Positions 35,847-47,396 of a stretch of DNA of 64,000 nt are shown one piece after another. A program made the position numbers and the translations under genes. Position 1 is the stretch's first letter; each line of letters opens with the position of its first letter. The stretch is from Embiotoca jacksoni. Lineage: Eukaryota > Chordata > Actinopteri > Embiotocidae. The stretch spans positions 1,370,501 through 1,434,500 of the forward strand of contig JAKOON010000054.1 in the NCBI GenBank assembly GCA_022577435.1. Direction: 5' to 3'. Under the pieces are notes generated by a model that had not been told where the DNA came from, ran no database searches, and was given only the letters and a program-made list of their open reading frames with translations.

Positions 35847-38800
35847 ATAATTGATTCACTGCGGGGCCGGACCCTGAATTTTTTACCATACTGTATGAGG
35901 AGACGCTGAGACAGACTGGGAGCATATTATGGTCCTCTCAAATCTCAAAGAAGCTGTAAACACCTGCACCAAACTGACCACTACAAGAAGTAATATTGAC
36001 CCGCTCTCCATAACCCACTCAGAAAAGTCTAGTTCACGATAACCCACTGGCTCCCGGTCTGTGATCGATGAGCAGCTCCACTGCACGTCGCTGTGATTGG
36101 TTGAAACCAGGGTCCTTGTTTCTAAAATAAAGCCTGAGAGGAAAAGGATTCAATTAATCAATTTGTATCCATCTGTTCAGCTTGCATGGAAATTATGAAT
36201 GTTCACTGCATATAAAGTCAATTATAAAGTCCATCCATCACGCTGCCACGGCGCTCCGTGTAGCAGAACGCTGTGAACCGCTGCAGCCGAACGAGAGGAA
36301 CACGCCGTGTTTGCAGTCAGGGTTGCATCAGGCTTGTTAGTCTCTGCTGGTGTGTCTCTGCGCTCAGTGCAGCTCACTTCTAATAGTGTTAACACGGGTC
36401 AGTACAAGATGTTTCCTTAAGTAGGAGTCATTATGTTCATTTCAGATTTTGCTGTGAAGACGCTCGTGTTATTTCTGCTTTTACTGACTGAGATAAACAG
36501 AGATGATTATTCATGTTTTTTGCACCTTCTTTAAAAGGTTAAAAACATTTATTTTATCATTTTAATGTTGTGTTTTAAATTCATATGCTGTATATACGAG
36601 TAATGCCTGTTGAAAAATGTTTATTGCTGCATTTTGTTGGTAATATTTTTCTTTGTTCAGAGCTGTTGATGTAACAATAACATAAATATGTTCACTTTAT
36701 CATTAGTTTAGCCACACTGGCATCTTTAGAAAAGGCAACAAGAACTGAATAGATCATTAAATTGAATGAGCCCTTTAAATAAGACATGTATGGTCTCCAC
36801 AGAAATAATGTTTTGAGCTTATTACTTTAATCCGAGCACCAGCACGAGGTCAAAATTACAATGCGTCCATTATTTTGGATAAATAATAAATGAGCACACA
36901 CAGCATCAGATTTGTTTAGTAAATGTGCTCTAACTAATTCTTTTATTTTACACACGCAGGTATTAAATACCACTCACACGGTACAAGTCCCCATGCTTAA
37001 ATTCCCAAACTGCTGCGAGCGAGAAAGCCGACGTAGAGAATGACGAACCTGGTGTGACTCAGCGTGTCTGTGCAAACTTTAATGCAAACAGGAGTTCCAG
37101 ACGATAATCATTAGTAAAGAAAACAAATCTCAGCCGCAAGCACACAACAGCCACCACACGAGAGTGTTTCTACGAGCGCTGCAGGCGACACACTCTCGCA
37201 GGTTAGTTGACTTCTGCCTTCACGAATCGACCTGACTTCTGACAGTTTGGTCCGTAAACCAGCGGAGGCCCTGACCCCATTATGATTGTTGACTTTAACA
37301 CTGTTAGGGAAACTCTTGTTTCACAGTCAGTTTTTTCAGCTTCATCCTTTCTGGTCTGGTTTTATTTTCTATCACTTCTCATGTGTTTTCTGTCCGGCCA
37401 TCTTCCACCTGCAGTGCTTCCTGTCCTGCTGCATCACCTGATCTTTCCCGTCCCTCTGCTTCCTTGATTCTCCTCAGGACTGCATCAGTCTTCGTACTCT
37501 GGCTCATCGTGAACTTGTCTTCACCCAGCCTTGTTTTGTTTCTACCTCTTCTGAGAACATGATCTCCGGTTGCCCCCTGATTGCCTGCCTGCCTGAAAAC
37601 TCCTGTTTTGGTATTTGTCAATATTCCCCTGTAAAACTGTTCCTGTCTGCCTGTTCTTGGCCTTCATCATATCAAATCAATGGCTTACTTTTCATTCTGT
37701 CAATGACTGATTTTAATCTGAATTTAAAACATTTTGCTGCTCTGTAAGATGAAATCCAATAACTAAATGTTAAATTCAGGAAATCATATTTATTCTCCTT
37801 TTAGCTCTGTTTTGGTCTCCACTTTCCTCGACGTTGTCTAACTTCATCTGCTGTTTGGTGCTGAGCAGTTACAGTGAAGTGACTTTTTTACTGCAAACAT
37901 GCTGCCTAATGAAAAGAACAATTATAAGGGTGGACTTTGTGAGGCAAAAAAAAAAACAATGAGCTAAAAGAGGCTAAAAATGTGTGCATAGTGGGTGATA
38001 ATTCACTGTGTTTGTCACTGTGAATGGTCCCTGTCATAGCACACACACTCCTGTGATCCATTGTCCATAAAAACACATCTTTGTGCCGCTGTGAACGAAT
38101 AAATAATTCACACTTCAGAGACATTAAACTATGACACTGTTGTTATTTTTTTTAAAAAGCAGTCCGGCTGTGCAGCCACAAGCTCAGGGTGTGCGACGTG
38201 AGTGTATCCAGCCTGAACTTTGTGAAAGTGACTCCTGGTGGCAGCGACTCCTCTTCCTGTCGCTGCGGTCGGTACTAACTGTTATTGATAGCCCTGCTGT
38301 AATTCTGCCGAAGACAGCACAGTTGTTGGTGCCCTTGCCTCCAGTAATCACAGCAACTCTTAGTGATTGCGATACTTGTCTGACAGCAGGCAGCAGGGAC
38401 CAGGCAGCTGCTTTACATATAAATGCACATTCACCCCTGCATCAAAAAAGATGCATAGTACAATACTGTAATTAAAAATGTATGACGTCATGTTGAAACT
38501 TTGGTCTAACGGGCCGACTCAGCTGTATTTTGAACAAGTTGGCAACAGAGACCTGAAAGATGCTGATGGAATTACATAAAGACAATAAAAATAGAAAGCA
38601 TGTTATTGAAGGCGCAAAAGGTACAATTTTTGATGTCTTATCACATACAAAAAACAAAAATTCATATATATTAACTTAAATGAAAAAAAGAAGAACGTTT
38701 TGGTATTTCCTGTTTGTTTTGGCCTCGTCAGCTGATTTATGATTGTCACTGTTGCAGTCCTGCCGGCGCCAATAGACTTTACATCACTATGACAACACAT

Positions 38801-40676
38801 ACAAATATTTTCAATTTATTTTTCTTCCGTAATTAAGAAAAATAAATTAGAATTAGTTTCCATCAAGAAATAGGTTCGGCCAAAAATCTGTACATAATAA
38901 ATAGTTTCTTTCTTGCAGTGCATTTTGTATTCTCTTAGTTAACCGCTGACAGTTGTTGTTGTTGCTTTTTTGTTTTTTTTAGATCAGTTATTATAGACAA
39001 ACATGTCTGAGGCATCATTTACATCTTCTGTATCAACTTTATTCCAATCTGTATTCATTACTTCTTTAAAATAATTGCATCTTGTGCTTTGTGTCTAATT
39101 AGTGGATTAAATAAATGTTGGTTTAACGAATATAAAACCTCAAAAATCAAGGTCTATTTACAGATAAACATGTCTTGTTGAATGTTTTACTTCTTTTTTG
39201 TAATACTTGTCAATGGCAAACATATTTTTGGTGCTGCAGATGTTTTGTAGCAAAACTTTGAGTGGCCAAACAGCATCTCAACAAGAATCCCTTTAACAGT
39301 TTACAGACTGTCCTGCAGATATGAACAGTTAGTTTTATCCATTTAATAAAGGAATAGAAGAGTAGGAAACTGACAGCTTTATGTGAATTTAATCAGCACA
39401 CTGCACCTGAGCTGAATTATTTCTGTATTTATAGTCCACAACATTTCGAAAGTCTTAACAAACAATCTAAAAGGCATTCCTGTCACACCGGGCTCTAATG
39501 GCCACAGGACATCTTTCACCATACCGTATTATAAATACGTCCTATTTGCTCTTTACAAAATCTATTTCAGCATTAATTCAGATGTTTCCAGTATATGTGT
39601 ATATTTCACCACTTTACAAACCTTTAAAAACCAGAGAAAGAATGAGACATTGAGCTTCTGTTCAGAGCTTCTTCACCTCAGAATAATGAAGCAGCACAAG
39701 CGTGTGTTTACCGAGAGCCACTCAGCCTCCACCGACAACTCGAGTCCTGAATCTGTCAGGTCTCTGAATGAGGTTACAGCCACCTTAATACATCTCTGGA
39801 TTTAATTAAATGGCTGCCCGGTTGTTTTCCAGACAGAAACGTAAATGAGTGGTGGTACATGTAACTATGTGGGTACGTTTTCATAGCTATTGTCATAATT
39901 CTTCTATCTTACATTTTGCCTATCTATGTATTAAATTCGATTGTATTACATCTACAACTTATGAACACACCTTAGAAAAGCTCAGACTCTACTCTGTTTG
40001 GCAGGTTTCATCTGTAAGACACCAGCAGAGAAAGTAACATCACATAATTGATGTATTTTCTTATTTGATGTCGCCTTTTCTCTTGCAGGGTGCAGGGACT
40101 CGACTCCCACCTGTAAATGTTCCACAAAAAAGGTTCCTCACAACACTAATTTGCAGGAGCCATGTTGCTGCATTCAGAGCTCAGCCCCGTCTCAGATGAT
40201 TGTGATCGGTTCAAAGAAATGCAAACAAGCCAGAGTGTTTTGTTTTGCCCAAAACCAGAATAATATACGGGTGTAGCCAGAAGAATCTCCAGCGCAGGTC
40301 CGCTGTGATGGAGATACGCCTGGCTATCAGAGCATGGAGGGCTTCTGCAGAATGACTACACAGCCTAGAGTTCAGTTTATAGTCATGTAGCACATGAAAA
40401 GCTTCACTTTGCATTAAAGTTGAAGGAAAGTTGCAGGATGGATGATGTCCAGTTTTTCACCTTGTTCACTTCTCCATGCTGATTTTTAGATGAAAGTAGA
40501 TATCTTGAACCGAATAAGTAATCGACAACATGGCTGAGCTTTTTCACCTTTCAACGGCAGAGTGAAAAAAACATGGATTCACACAGCTAGCATTTCATAC
40601 ATCACAAACCTGAGGAACCAATCCCGTCGTCTCGTACGACGGGGCGTTCCACATCGGGTGGAACTGTAGCTGAGTG
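35847..40676. other. Non-coding DNA, nothing recognised
   Basis: No gene or repeat could be defended in 4.8 kb beyond short A/T tracts. The small frames (37282-37747, 37906-38124, 38131-38475 and others) carry no domain. Confidence 0.4.
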
Positions 40677-42533
40677 CTGGAGGGGTGGGTGGAGATACAG
40701 GCAGGTGGAGATAGAGGGCGGGGTGGAGATACAGGCGGGTGGAGATGGTAGGTAGGTAGGTAGGTATATACTTTATTAATCCCCGAGGGGAAATTTTTTT
40801 CGCCACAGCAGCATAAAAGATAGAGGGTGGGGTGGAGATAGAGGTGGGGTGGAGATACAGGCGGGTGGAGATAGAGGCGGGTGGATATAGAGGCGGGGGT
40901 GGCGATAGAGGCGGGTTGGAGATAGAGGCGGGTGGAGATAGAGGTGGGGTGGAGATACAGGCGGGTTGGAGATACAGGCGGGTGGAGATAGAGGCGGGGT
41001 GGAGATAAAAGCGGGTGGAAATAGAGGTGGGGTGGAGATAGAGGCAGGTGGAGATAGAGGCGGGTGGAGATAGAGGTGGGGTGGAGATACAGGCGGGTTG
41101 GAGATACAGGCGGGTGGAGATAGAGGCGGGGTGGAGATAAAAGCGGGTGGAAATAGAGGTGGGGTGGAGATAGAGGCAGGTGGAGATAGAGGCAGGTGGA
41201 GATAGAGGCGGGGTGGAGATAGAGGCAGGTGGAGATGCAGGCGGGGTGGAGATAGAGGTGGGTGGAGATGCAGGCGGGGTGGAGATAGAGGTGGGGTGGA
41301 GATAGAGGCGGGGTAGAGATAGAGTCGGGTGGAGATAGAGGTGGGGTGGAGATAGAGGTGGGCGAAGATACGGGCGGGGTGGAGATAGAGGTGGGGTGGA
41401 GATAGAGGTGGGGTGGAGATAGAGGTGGGCGGAGATACAGGCGGGGTGGAGATAGAGGTGGGTGGAGATAGAGGTGGGGTGGAGATAGAGGTGGGGTAGA
41501 GATAGAGGCGGGTGGAGATAGAGGCGGGTGGAGATAGAGGCGGGTGGATATAGAGGCGGGGTGGATCTAGAGGCGGGGTGGAGATAGAGGCGGGTGGAGA
41601 TAGAGGCGGGTGGAGATAGAGGCGGGGTGGAGATAGAGGCAGGTGGAGATGCAGGCGGGGTGGAGATAGAGGCAGGTGGAGATGCAGGCGGGGTGGAGAT
41701 AGAGGTGGGGTAGAGATAGAGGCGGGTGGAGATAGAGGTGGGGTGGAGATAGAGGCGGGGTAGAGATAGAGGCGGGTGGAGATAGAGGTGGGGTGGAGAT
41801 AGAGGCGGGGTAGAGATAGAGGCGGGTGGAGATAGAGGTGGGGTGGAGATAGAGGTGGGCGGAGATACAGGCGGGGTGGAGATAGAGGTGGGCGGAGATA
41901 CAGGCGGGGTGGAGATAGAGGCGGGTGGAGATAGAGGCGGGGTGGAGATAGAGGTGGGGTGGAGATAGAGGTGGGTGGAGATAGAGGCGGGGTGGAGATA
42001 GAGGCGGGTGGAGATAGAGGCGGGTGGATATAGAGGCGGGTGGAGATAGAGGCGGGTGGAGATAGAGGCAGGGTAGAGATAGAGGCGGATGGAGATAGAG
42101 GCAGGTGGAGATAGAGGCAGGGTGGAGATAGAGGCGGGTGGATATAGAGGCGGGGTGGAGATAGAGGCGGGTGGAGATAGAGGCAGGGTGGAGATAGAGG
42201 CGGATGGAGATAGAGGCAGGTGGAGATAGAGGCGGGGTGGAGATAGAGGCGGGTGGATATAGAGGCGGGTGGAGATAGAGGCGGGTGGAGATAGAGGCGG
42301 GGTGGAGATAGAGGCGGGTGGAGATAGAGGCAGGGTGGAGATAGAGGCGGATGGAGATAGAGGCAGGTGGAGATAGAGGCAGGGTGGAGATAGAGGCGGG
42401 TGGATATAGAGGCGGGGTGGAGATAGAGGCGGGTGGATATAGAGGCGGGTGGAGATAGAGGCAGGGTGGATATAGAGGCGGGTGGAGATAGAGGCGGGTG
42501 GAGATAGAGGCGGGTGGAGATAGAGGCAGGGTG
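40677..42533. repeat. 1.86-kb minisatellite of 16/17-bp units with higher-order repeats
   Basis: More than 100 units of the type GGTGGAGATAGAGGCGG alternate between 16 and 17 bp and vary mainly at a few positions (CGG/TGG/CAG; ATAG/ATAC/ATGC). Variant patterns recur at longer periods: the combination GAGATAAAAGCGGGTGG occurs at about 41002 and 41134, a 132-bp period, and other variant strings repeat near 41226/41258/41639/41671 and 42066/42181/42326. The unit has no stop codon in any minus-strand frame, which produces a spurious 588-codon frame of repeating S/T/R/L/Y/P residues. A LINE tail interrupts the array near its left end. Confidence 0.97.
40748..40818 (-). mobile_element. 5'-truncated LINE 3' tail inserted in the minisatellite
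   Basis: On the minus strand the sequence reads AAATTTCCCCTCGGGGATTA, then ATAAAGTATATACC, then (TACC)n. This is the characteristic 3' end with short tandem tail of teleost L2/Rex-type LINEs. Array units continue on both sides, so the insertion landed inside an existing array. Only about 70 bp of the element are present. Confidence 0.7.
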
Positions 42534-43913
42534 CCGAGTCACATTTGAACCTCTTGAAAACTTCTAAAAATGTAATTTAAATGAAGAGAGATGAGTTTTT
42601 AGGAGTTTAATCCAGGAGGGACTTCAACAGACTTATTTTCAGTTTCATCCAACTTTGTTTTGTTGGAATGATTTTCGTCATTGAAATATTTATGAAACAC
42701 TTTGCAAGAAATACGATGCTTCCAAAAATCTTCAGACTGCACTCGTTCTTCTGTAAATCTCCATAAAACTATTAAACATGGCTCTGAATGTTGCCAGCTG
42801 TTTCTGTGGAGGACAAAAAGGAACCGTTCTCTGTTGTTATTCCCTAATATTACTGCATCACAGTGAAATCCACCACATCCATTTAACTTCATCATACCAG
42901 CAGTCTGATATCAGATCAGCCCAGTATCTCAGCAGCTGAATATATTATTTTTTGGGCAGTCATATTTCTGCAGAGTGAACTCAGCAGTCTGACGGGGTTC
43001 AGAGCACCATCAGTGGGCCGAGGCCTGAATCCACTAATTTAAACTTTGAATGTAAGAACTAATTGTCTCCTGCAGCTATTCTTCTAACACATCCTTGGAT
43101 GAAAATGAATACTAATTCCAGGAGTGCCCAGAATGTGCTGCTTAATTAACATTAATAAATCATCGCTGAGAGACGAGTGAACTTTTAACACCCGAATTGT
43201 TGTTTTTCTTCCCACATCCAGCAGAGAGTCGAGCTGTCTTTGGGATCTGTCTGTCTGTGACGGCGTCTCACATCAGGAGGCTCAACATGGGGCTCTGTTG
43301 TGTATTTGATGGGCCGGTTTCGATGGTGCAATGTAGACTGATTAGTTCATGGTTTCATTTTGCACTTGTCTCTCGCTAATATATTCTGTTTCCACTTCAT
43401 TGGATTCTAGCTGATAGCTCATAGTTTGCTTGATTAGATTCTCTGATTTGTGTAATTATTGTCATTAAGTGTAATCAGAGATATCCCACCTTAAAATGTG
43501 TCTCAGCAGAGTTATGTTTCACTGCTTTGTATATTCATTGGTTGGGTTTGAGGATGGCTGACAGCTGGCTGGATGAATATGTTCACAGTCTTTGAATGTG
43601 CTCTGAGCATTACATTTCTCTCAGTTGGAAGTTTAAGGTGAGTGTCCAGTAATTTAATTGATTTTCAGTTTTGATTTCCATAAATAAAATAAAGAATAAA
43701 TAAAATAAACAGTTATACTTCTACAAAATAATGAATATTTATTAACATGGAAGGTGTCTAAAAGCCACAGAGGCTCACAACTAATCAAGTTAACAGGAGG
43801 GTAACGTAATGCCGGAAATACAAAGACACTGAGGGACAAGATGAGGCCGTCGGGAAGATCAACATCTTCCTCAAAATAACAAGATATGAGGCTTATGGAA
43901 GTTTTTGAATCCT
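42534..43913. other. Non-coding DNA, nothing recognised
   Basis: No gene. The minus-strand frame 42599-42895 (98 codons) has no domain and no splice context. Confidence 0.4.
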
Positions 43914-43945
43914 GATGTCGTGAATACCACAAGAGGGCGCCGTTC
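43914..43945 (+). promoter_or_regulatory. CTCF-like motif inside a 32-bp inverted pair, forward copy
   Basis: CCACAAGAGGGCGCC (43927-43941) is a near-consensus CTCF core. The surrounding 32 bp are the reverse complement of 47365-47396 with two mismatches, so more than the motif is shared. Either a repeat family carries this motif, or the flanks are constrained too. Confidence 0.5.
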
Positions 43946-45381
43946 ATATCGACTCACCACATTTGAACGCAGCATCAGTTCGGTACGTTTCCAACGACAG
44001 TAAAGAAGCAGAACTTCCTCTAACTTCAGTCATCATTGATACACGTGTGCTTTTCCAACTGTGACAAGTCAACATGTCTGATGTGAAAAAGGTCGATAAC
44101 ACGAATAACGGTGTTATCAACGGTACGTTGGCAATACAAACTTCATTAAAACGGTAGTTATGCCCATGTGTTGTGCAATACATCATTTTTTTTTTTAGAT
44201 CTTCGAGGTTGAGCTCTTGAAATGCTGGTGCGTGTGCATGAGGTACAATTTGTTAATTTATGCACATGAAATAAGTGTGAACTGAGAGCCAGTATGGGAC
44301 TGTAGGACATTAGTGTGTCTCCATGGTAACAGGAATGTGGACGCCTTCACCGATGCTTCAATTTCACCGCAGTAAATAAAAAATAGCGACGTGTGGATTG
44401 TTTAATTTGTCGTTTTAGGATTACAGTTTCAAAAAGGTTTTGAAATCATAAAGTTCATCCATCAAAATAAAAAAAAAATGTTTATTCATTGGACTGAATT
44501 GAGCGAGTCCACTAAAAAAAAACGAGGCAGTCGTATCTCTTCCCTCATATAATTTGACAATGTTATTATGTACTACGCAGTTGATAACTCGACTTTACGT
44601 GACTGTTTGGAAGAGATCCAAACATGCTGTTCAACCTTTTGAAAGGAGTTTGTTCATGCAAACACAAGTTTAACAGTGATCTTGAATTTACAGTGTGTAA
44701 GACGAGATTGTCAGAATCCCTTCTGTCAGCATGTTTCTCCCTCTGCAGAGAGAAACTCTCTGAAATGTTCAGCCAACCTCCATCCTCTCTCTCCGCTCTG
44801 GAAATGGACGAGGCGGTTCCTAATAAAGTTTCATACACTCGTGCGTGCACAGAGCGGATGGCTGAATTGGATTATTTTTTCAGTTTCACAAATAAACAAT
44901 GACAAATTAATTACTGGAACTTAACGAAACTGTCATGATGAACCACAAAGAGGAGCTGAGTGGCTCAAGGCTTATCCCCTGTCAAATTACCACCCTGCCA
45001 TGTTCCTCATTACTAATCCAGCACAATGGCACAGGTCTGCATTCTTCATCTAATTGTCTCATCAGATGGTTTCCACGGCTTCTGACAGCCGAGAGGGAGA
45101 CGTATTATCGTCTGGGGCAGAATTGATGGACAAATCTGGAGAATAAATTAGAAAGCAGATTGAAACATTGCTGTAAACGGCATGAGCATCATCCAAGGAC
45201 GCCTCCGCCCTCCAGTACACTGATATCTGGCAGCTCGTGGCAGCAGCAGGTTACGCGAGGCTGTGATGCACAATTCTTTGACTTGACATTGTTCCACACC
45301 TTCATCTTCATCTTCATCTTCAGACAGAATCAGCATCACTTGATGAAAATTGTCAGAATTCCCACATCTCTCTGCAGCCGG
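43946..45381. other. Non-coding DNA, candidate conserved block
   Basis: 44620-44900 and 45148-45432 are open in several overlapping frames on both strands, but none shows a domain. 44930-45130 is balanced, non-repetitive sequence typical in look of conserved non-coding DNA. A (CTTCAT)4 run lies at 45300-45323. Confidence 0.35.
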
Positions 45382-45459
45382 GAAAGACTTTATGGCATTT
45401 CCGTAAATATGCAGGAGACTTAGTTCCTGCATATTTACGGAAATGCCATAAAGTCTTTC
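45382..45459. other. Perfect 35-bp hairpin with 8-nt loop
   Basis: The left arm 45382-45416 begins GAAAGACTTTATGGC and ends ATGCAGGA; the right arm 45425-45459 is its exact reverse complement, around the loop GACTTAGT. A perfect stem of this length with so small a loop is the expected product of strand-switching during replication or repair. It is unlike an animal pre-microRNA, which has mismatches and bulges. An assembly or library fold-back artefact is an alternative. Confidence 0.97.
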
Positions 45460-45484
45460 AATTTTTTCTAATTTTTTAATTTTT

Positions 45485-45522
45485 TTAAATTGTGTTTCTA
45501 AGGACTTAGAAACACAATTTAA
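45485..45522. other. Perfect 17-bp hairpin with 4-nt loop
   Basis: TTAAATTGTGTTTCTAA (45485-45501) pairs exactly with TTAGAAACACAATTTAA (45506-45522) around GGAC. It lies 25 bp from the 35-bp hairpin, and both loop regions include GACTTAG. Confidence 0.95.
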
Positions 45523-47017
45523 TGTGTAAAACCAGAAGTCTTATTTTCCTAAACCTTATCCAATGTTCATATAGACTGTATGTAATGGTATGATATGCTC
45601 CACCAAGAAGGGTGCCAGATGTAAAAATCATTTTAATAATTACAACATGCAACCCGTCATCACCGCAAAGCGTGAAATAGACACGCCCGTCCACCACAGT
45701 AAAACGTGAGATAGCAACGCTTTGGGCTGTCTCAGCGTGAAATCTACATGTTTGTGAGTGTACTTGTTTTTCTTTCATTTGTGCACATTGCAACCTTTTA
45801 CCTGGTGGCCAAGTTAGTGATATAGGATTTTAGTGATATTCAGATAATGAATTTATCTGGACATCATGCCACATCATATTTGTTTGGCCAGAAAAACAAT
45901 TAAAGGAACTTTTTTTGTGTTTTTGTCTCTTTATGGGCTTTAATTAGTTTGGCACGTGTGATGCCTGCTTTATACTTTTTACAATTTATACTAGTAGGAG
46001 ACATTATTTACATAATTTTATAATGCATTCAGATTTTCTGTTTTGCTTTTTCTCCTTTTATTTCTATCCTTGTTTCCCTTTTTTGTGTTCTGGTCGAGTG
46101 CTTTCCCTTCAGTTCCTCCCTGCTCACTTCTCTGACTTTAATTACACCTTCTGGTTCAATGCAGCTTCCTCCTACTTTGCACTTTTTAAGATGTGTTTCC
46201 AACATTGTGTGTGAAGCATTGATATTGTAAGAAAACTATCCCATGTTAATTGTTTGCCAAGGTTAGTGCTGCTCTATGCCAGGTGCTAATCTACCAATCA
46301 ATACAGTGCTGATCAGTGAAATACTTTCTAATCGTCAACAGCGCTCTTCCAAACAAGTCCGTGAGCTCCAGGGCCTCGTGAGATAAGCTTTCAAATGATT
46401 AGTGCTATTACAAGATTAATACAGGACCAATATTGAGCTGAGTAGATGCAGCGAACATTAAAGTGGAGGGAGATCACAGCAGCAAACTCTGCTTTGCTGA
46501 AGGAAAATGGTAATATGAGCCTAATTATCTGAGACTGCTCCTCAGTCGAGCATCTTTTAGATGCTTCGAACAATCTTCCTGTGAAGTACCTTAAATCTGT
46601 GCACAGGTATACCTGAGAACCGGTGCTTTGTTCACACCAATAATTGGATTTTCTATTTCTGTTTACTGCTTTTTGGATAAAGTAATTGACTAAATAAAAG
46701 CTACTCGTGACACGGTTTTAGTTTTGCACATACAGCAGAACGTCTTTGTCTCCATGACGTTCTGTGCCGGCTGTACAATCTCTTGCAGGACTCTGAGGCT
46801 CTGTGAGGAAGTGGACCTACGACGCTGACAAGTCTCCCCAAAGATGAACGAGTCACTAAACACGTTAGAAATCCTCCTTCAGGGATCAGGAATATTTACA
46901 GCAAATATTCAGTGACAATCTTTGAAATCGCTCCGGATCCTGGCTGATGCCTGAGTCAGCAACAAAGTGATGGACGGACTAACCAGCACCCTTTCTTAGC
47001 TGCATCCCATGTCATGT
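45523..47017. other. Non-coding DNA, nothing recognised
   Basis: T-rich and A+T-rich sequence with small domain-free frames. Confidence 0.4.
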
Positions 47018-47044
47018 GTTGTTGTTGTTGTTGTTGTTGTTGTT
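47018..47044. repeat. (TTG)9 microsatellite
   Basis: Perfect trinucleotide run following ATGTG. Confidence 0.95.
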
Positions 47045-47364
47045 TTTGTCAGCTCCATCCCGTCCTCTACAGCTAAGCATCATTTTCTCAAGGTTGAAGC
47101 ATGCATCTTCGAACAGCTGTGACAAGTCAAAATTTAGATTTACATGCACCTATGTGACATTTGAATTGTTCATGTTGAGATCATTTCAATGCAGCAAACT
47201 TTCTCTGCTTACTTGAGTTGATTATAGAGAAATCGTTCACCCGTACCTGACTGATGTCATCATTTATTCCTGTTTTATTTTGGTTTCTCACCTTCTGTTC
47301 TCATTTCAGGTGTCTTGATTTCAGATGTTGTCGCATTCACCGCGTACACGAGAAGAGTCCGTAG

Positions 47365-47396
47365 GAACGGCGCCCTCTTGTGGTATTCACAACGTC
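47365..47396 (-). promoter_or_regulatory. CTCF-like motif inside a 32-bp inverted pair, reverse copy
   Basis: GGCGCCCTCTTGTGG (47369-47383) is the reverse complement of the motif at 43927-43941. With that site it forms a convergent pair 3.4 kb apart. The flanks match 43914-43945 at 30 of 32 positions. Confidence 0.5.

Noticed and set aside
40677..42533. CRISPR-like repeat array
   Set aside because: Units are contiguous 16/17-mers without unique spacers, in a eukaryotic genome.
40776..42542. 588-codon minus-strand open frame
   Set aside because: It is a by-product of a 16/17-bp minisatellite whose unit has no stop codon on that strand; composition is purely periodic and the frame reads through unit-length changes without bias.
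44566..44924. Three overlapping frames of 82-94 codons
   Set aside because: They overlap on both strands with no domain in any frame; at most one could be real and none is favoured.
45382..45459. Pre-microRNA
   Set aside because: A perfect 35-bp stem with no bulges and an 8-nt loop is not typical of animal microRNA precursors; no known mature sequence recognised.
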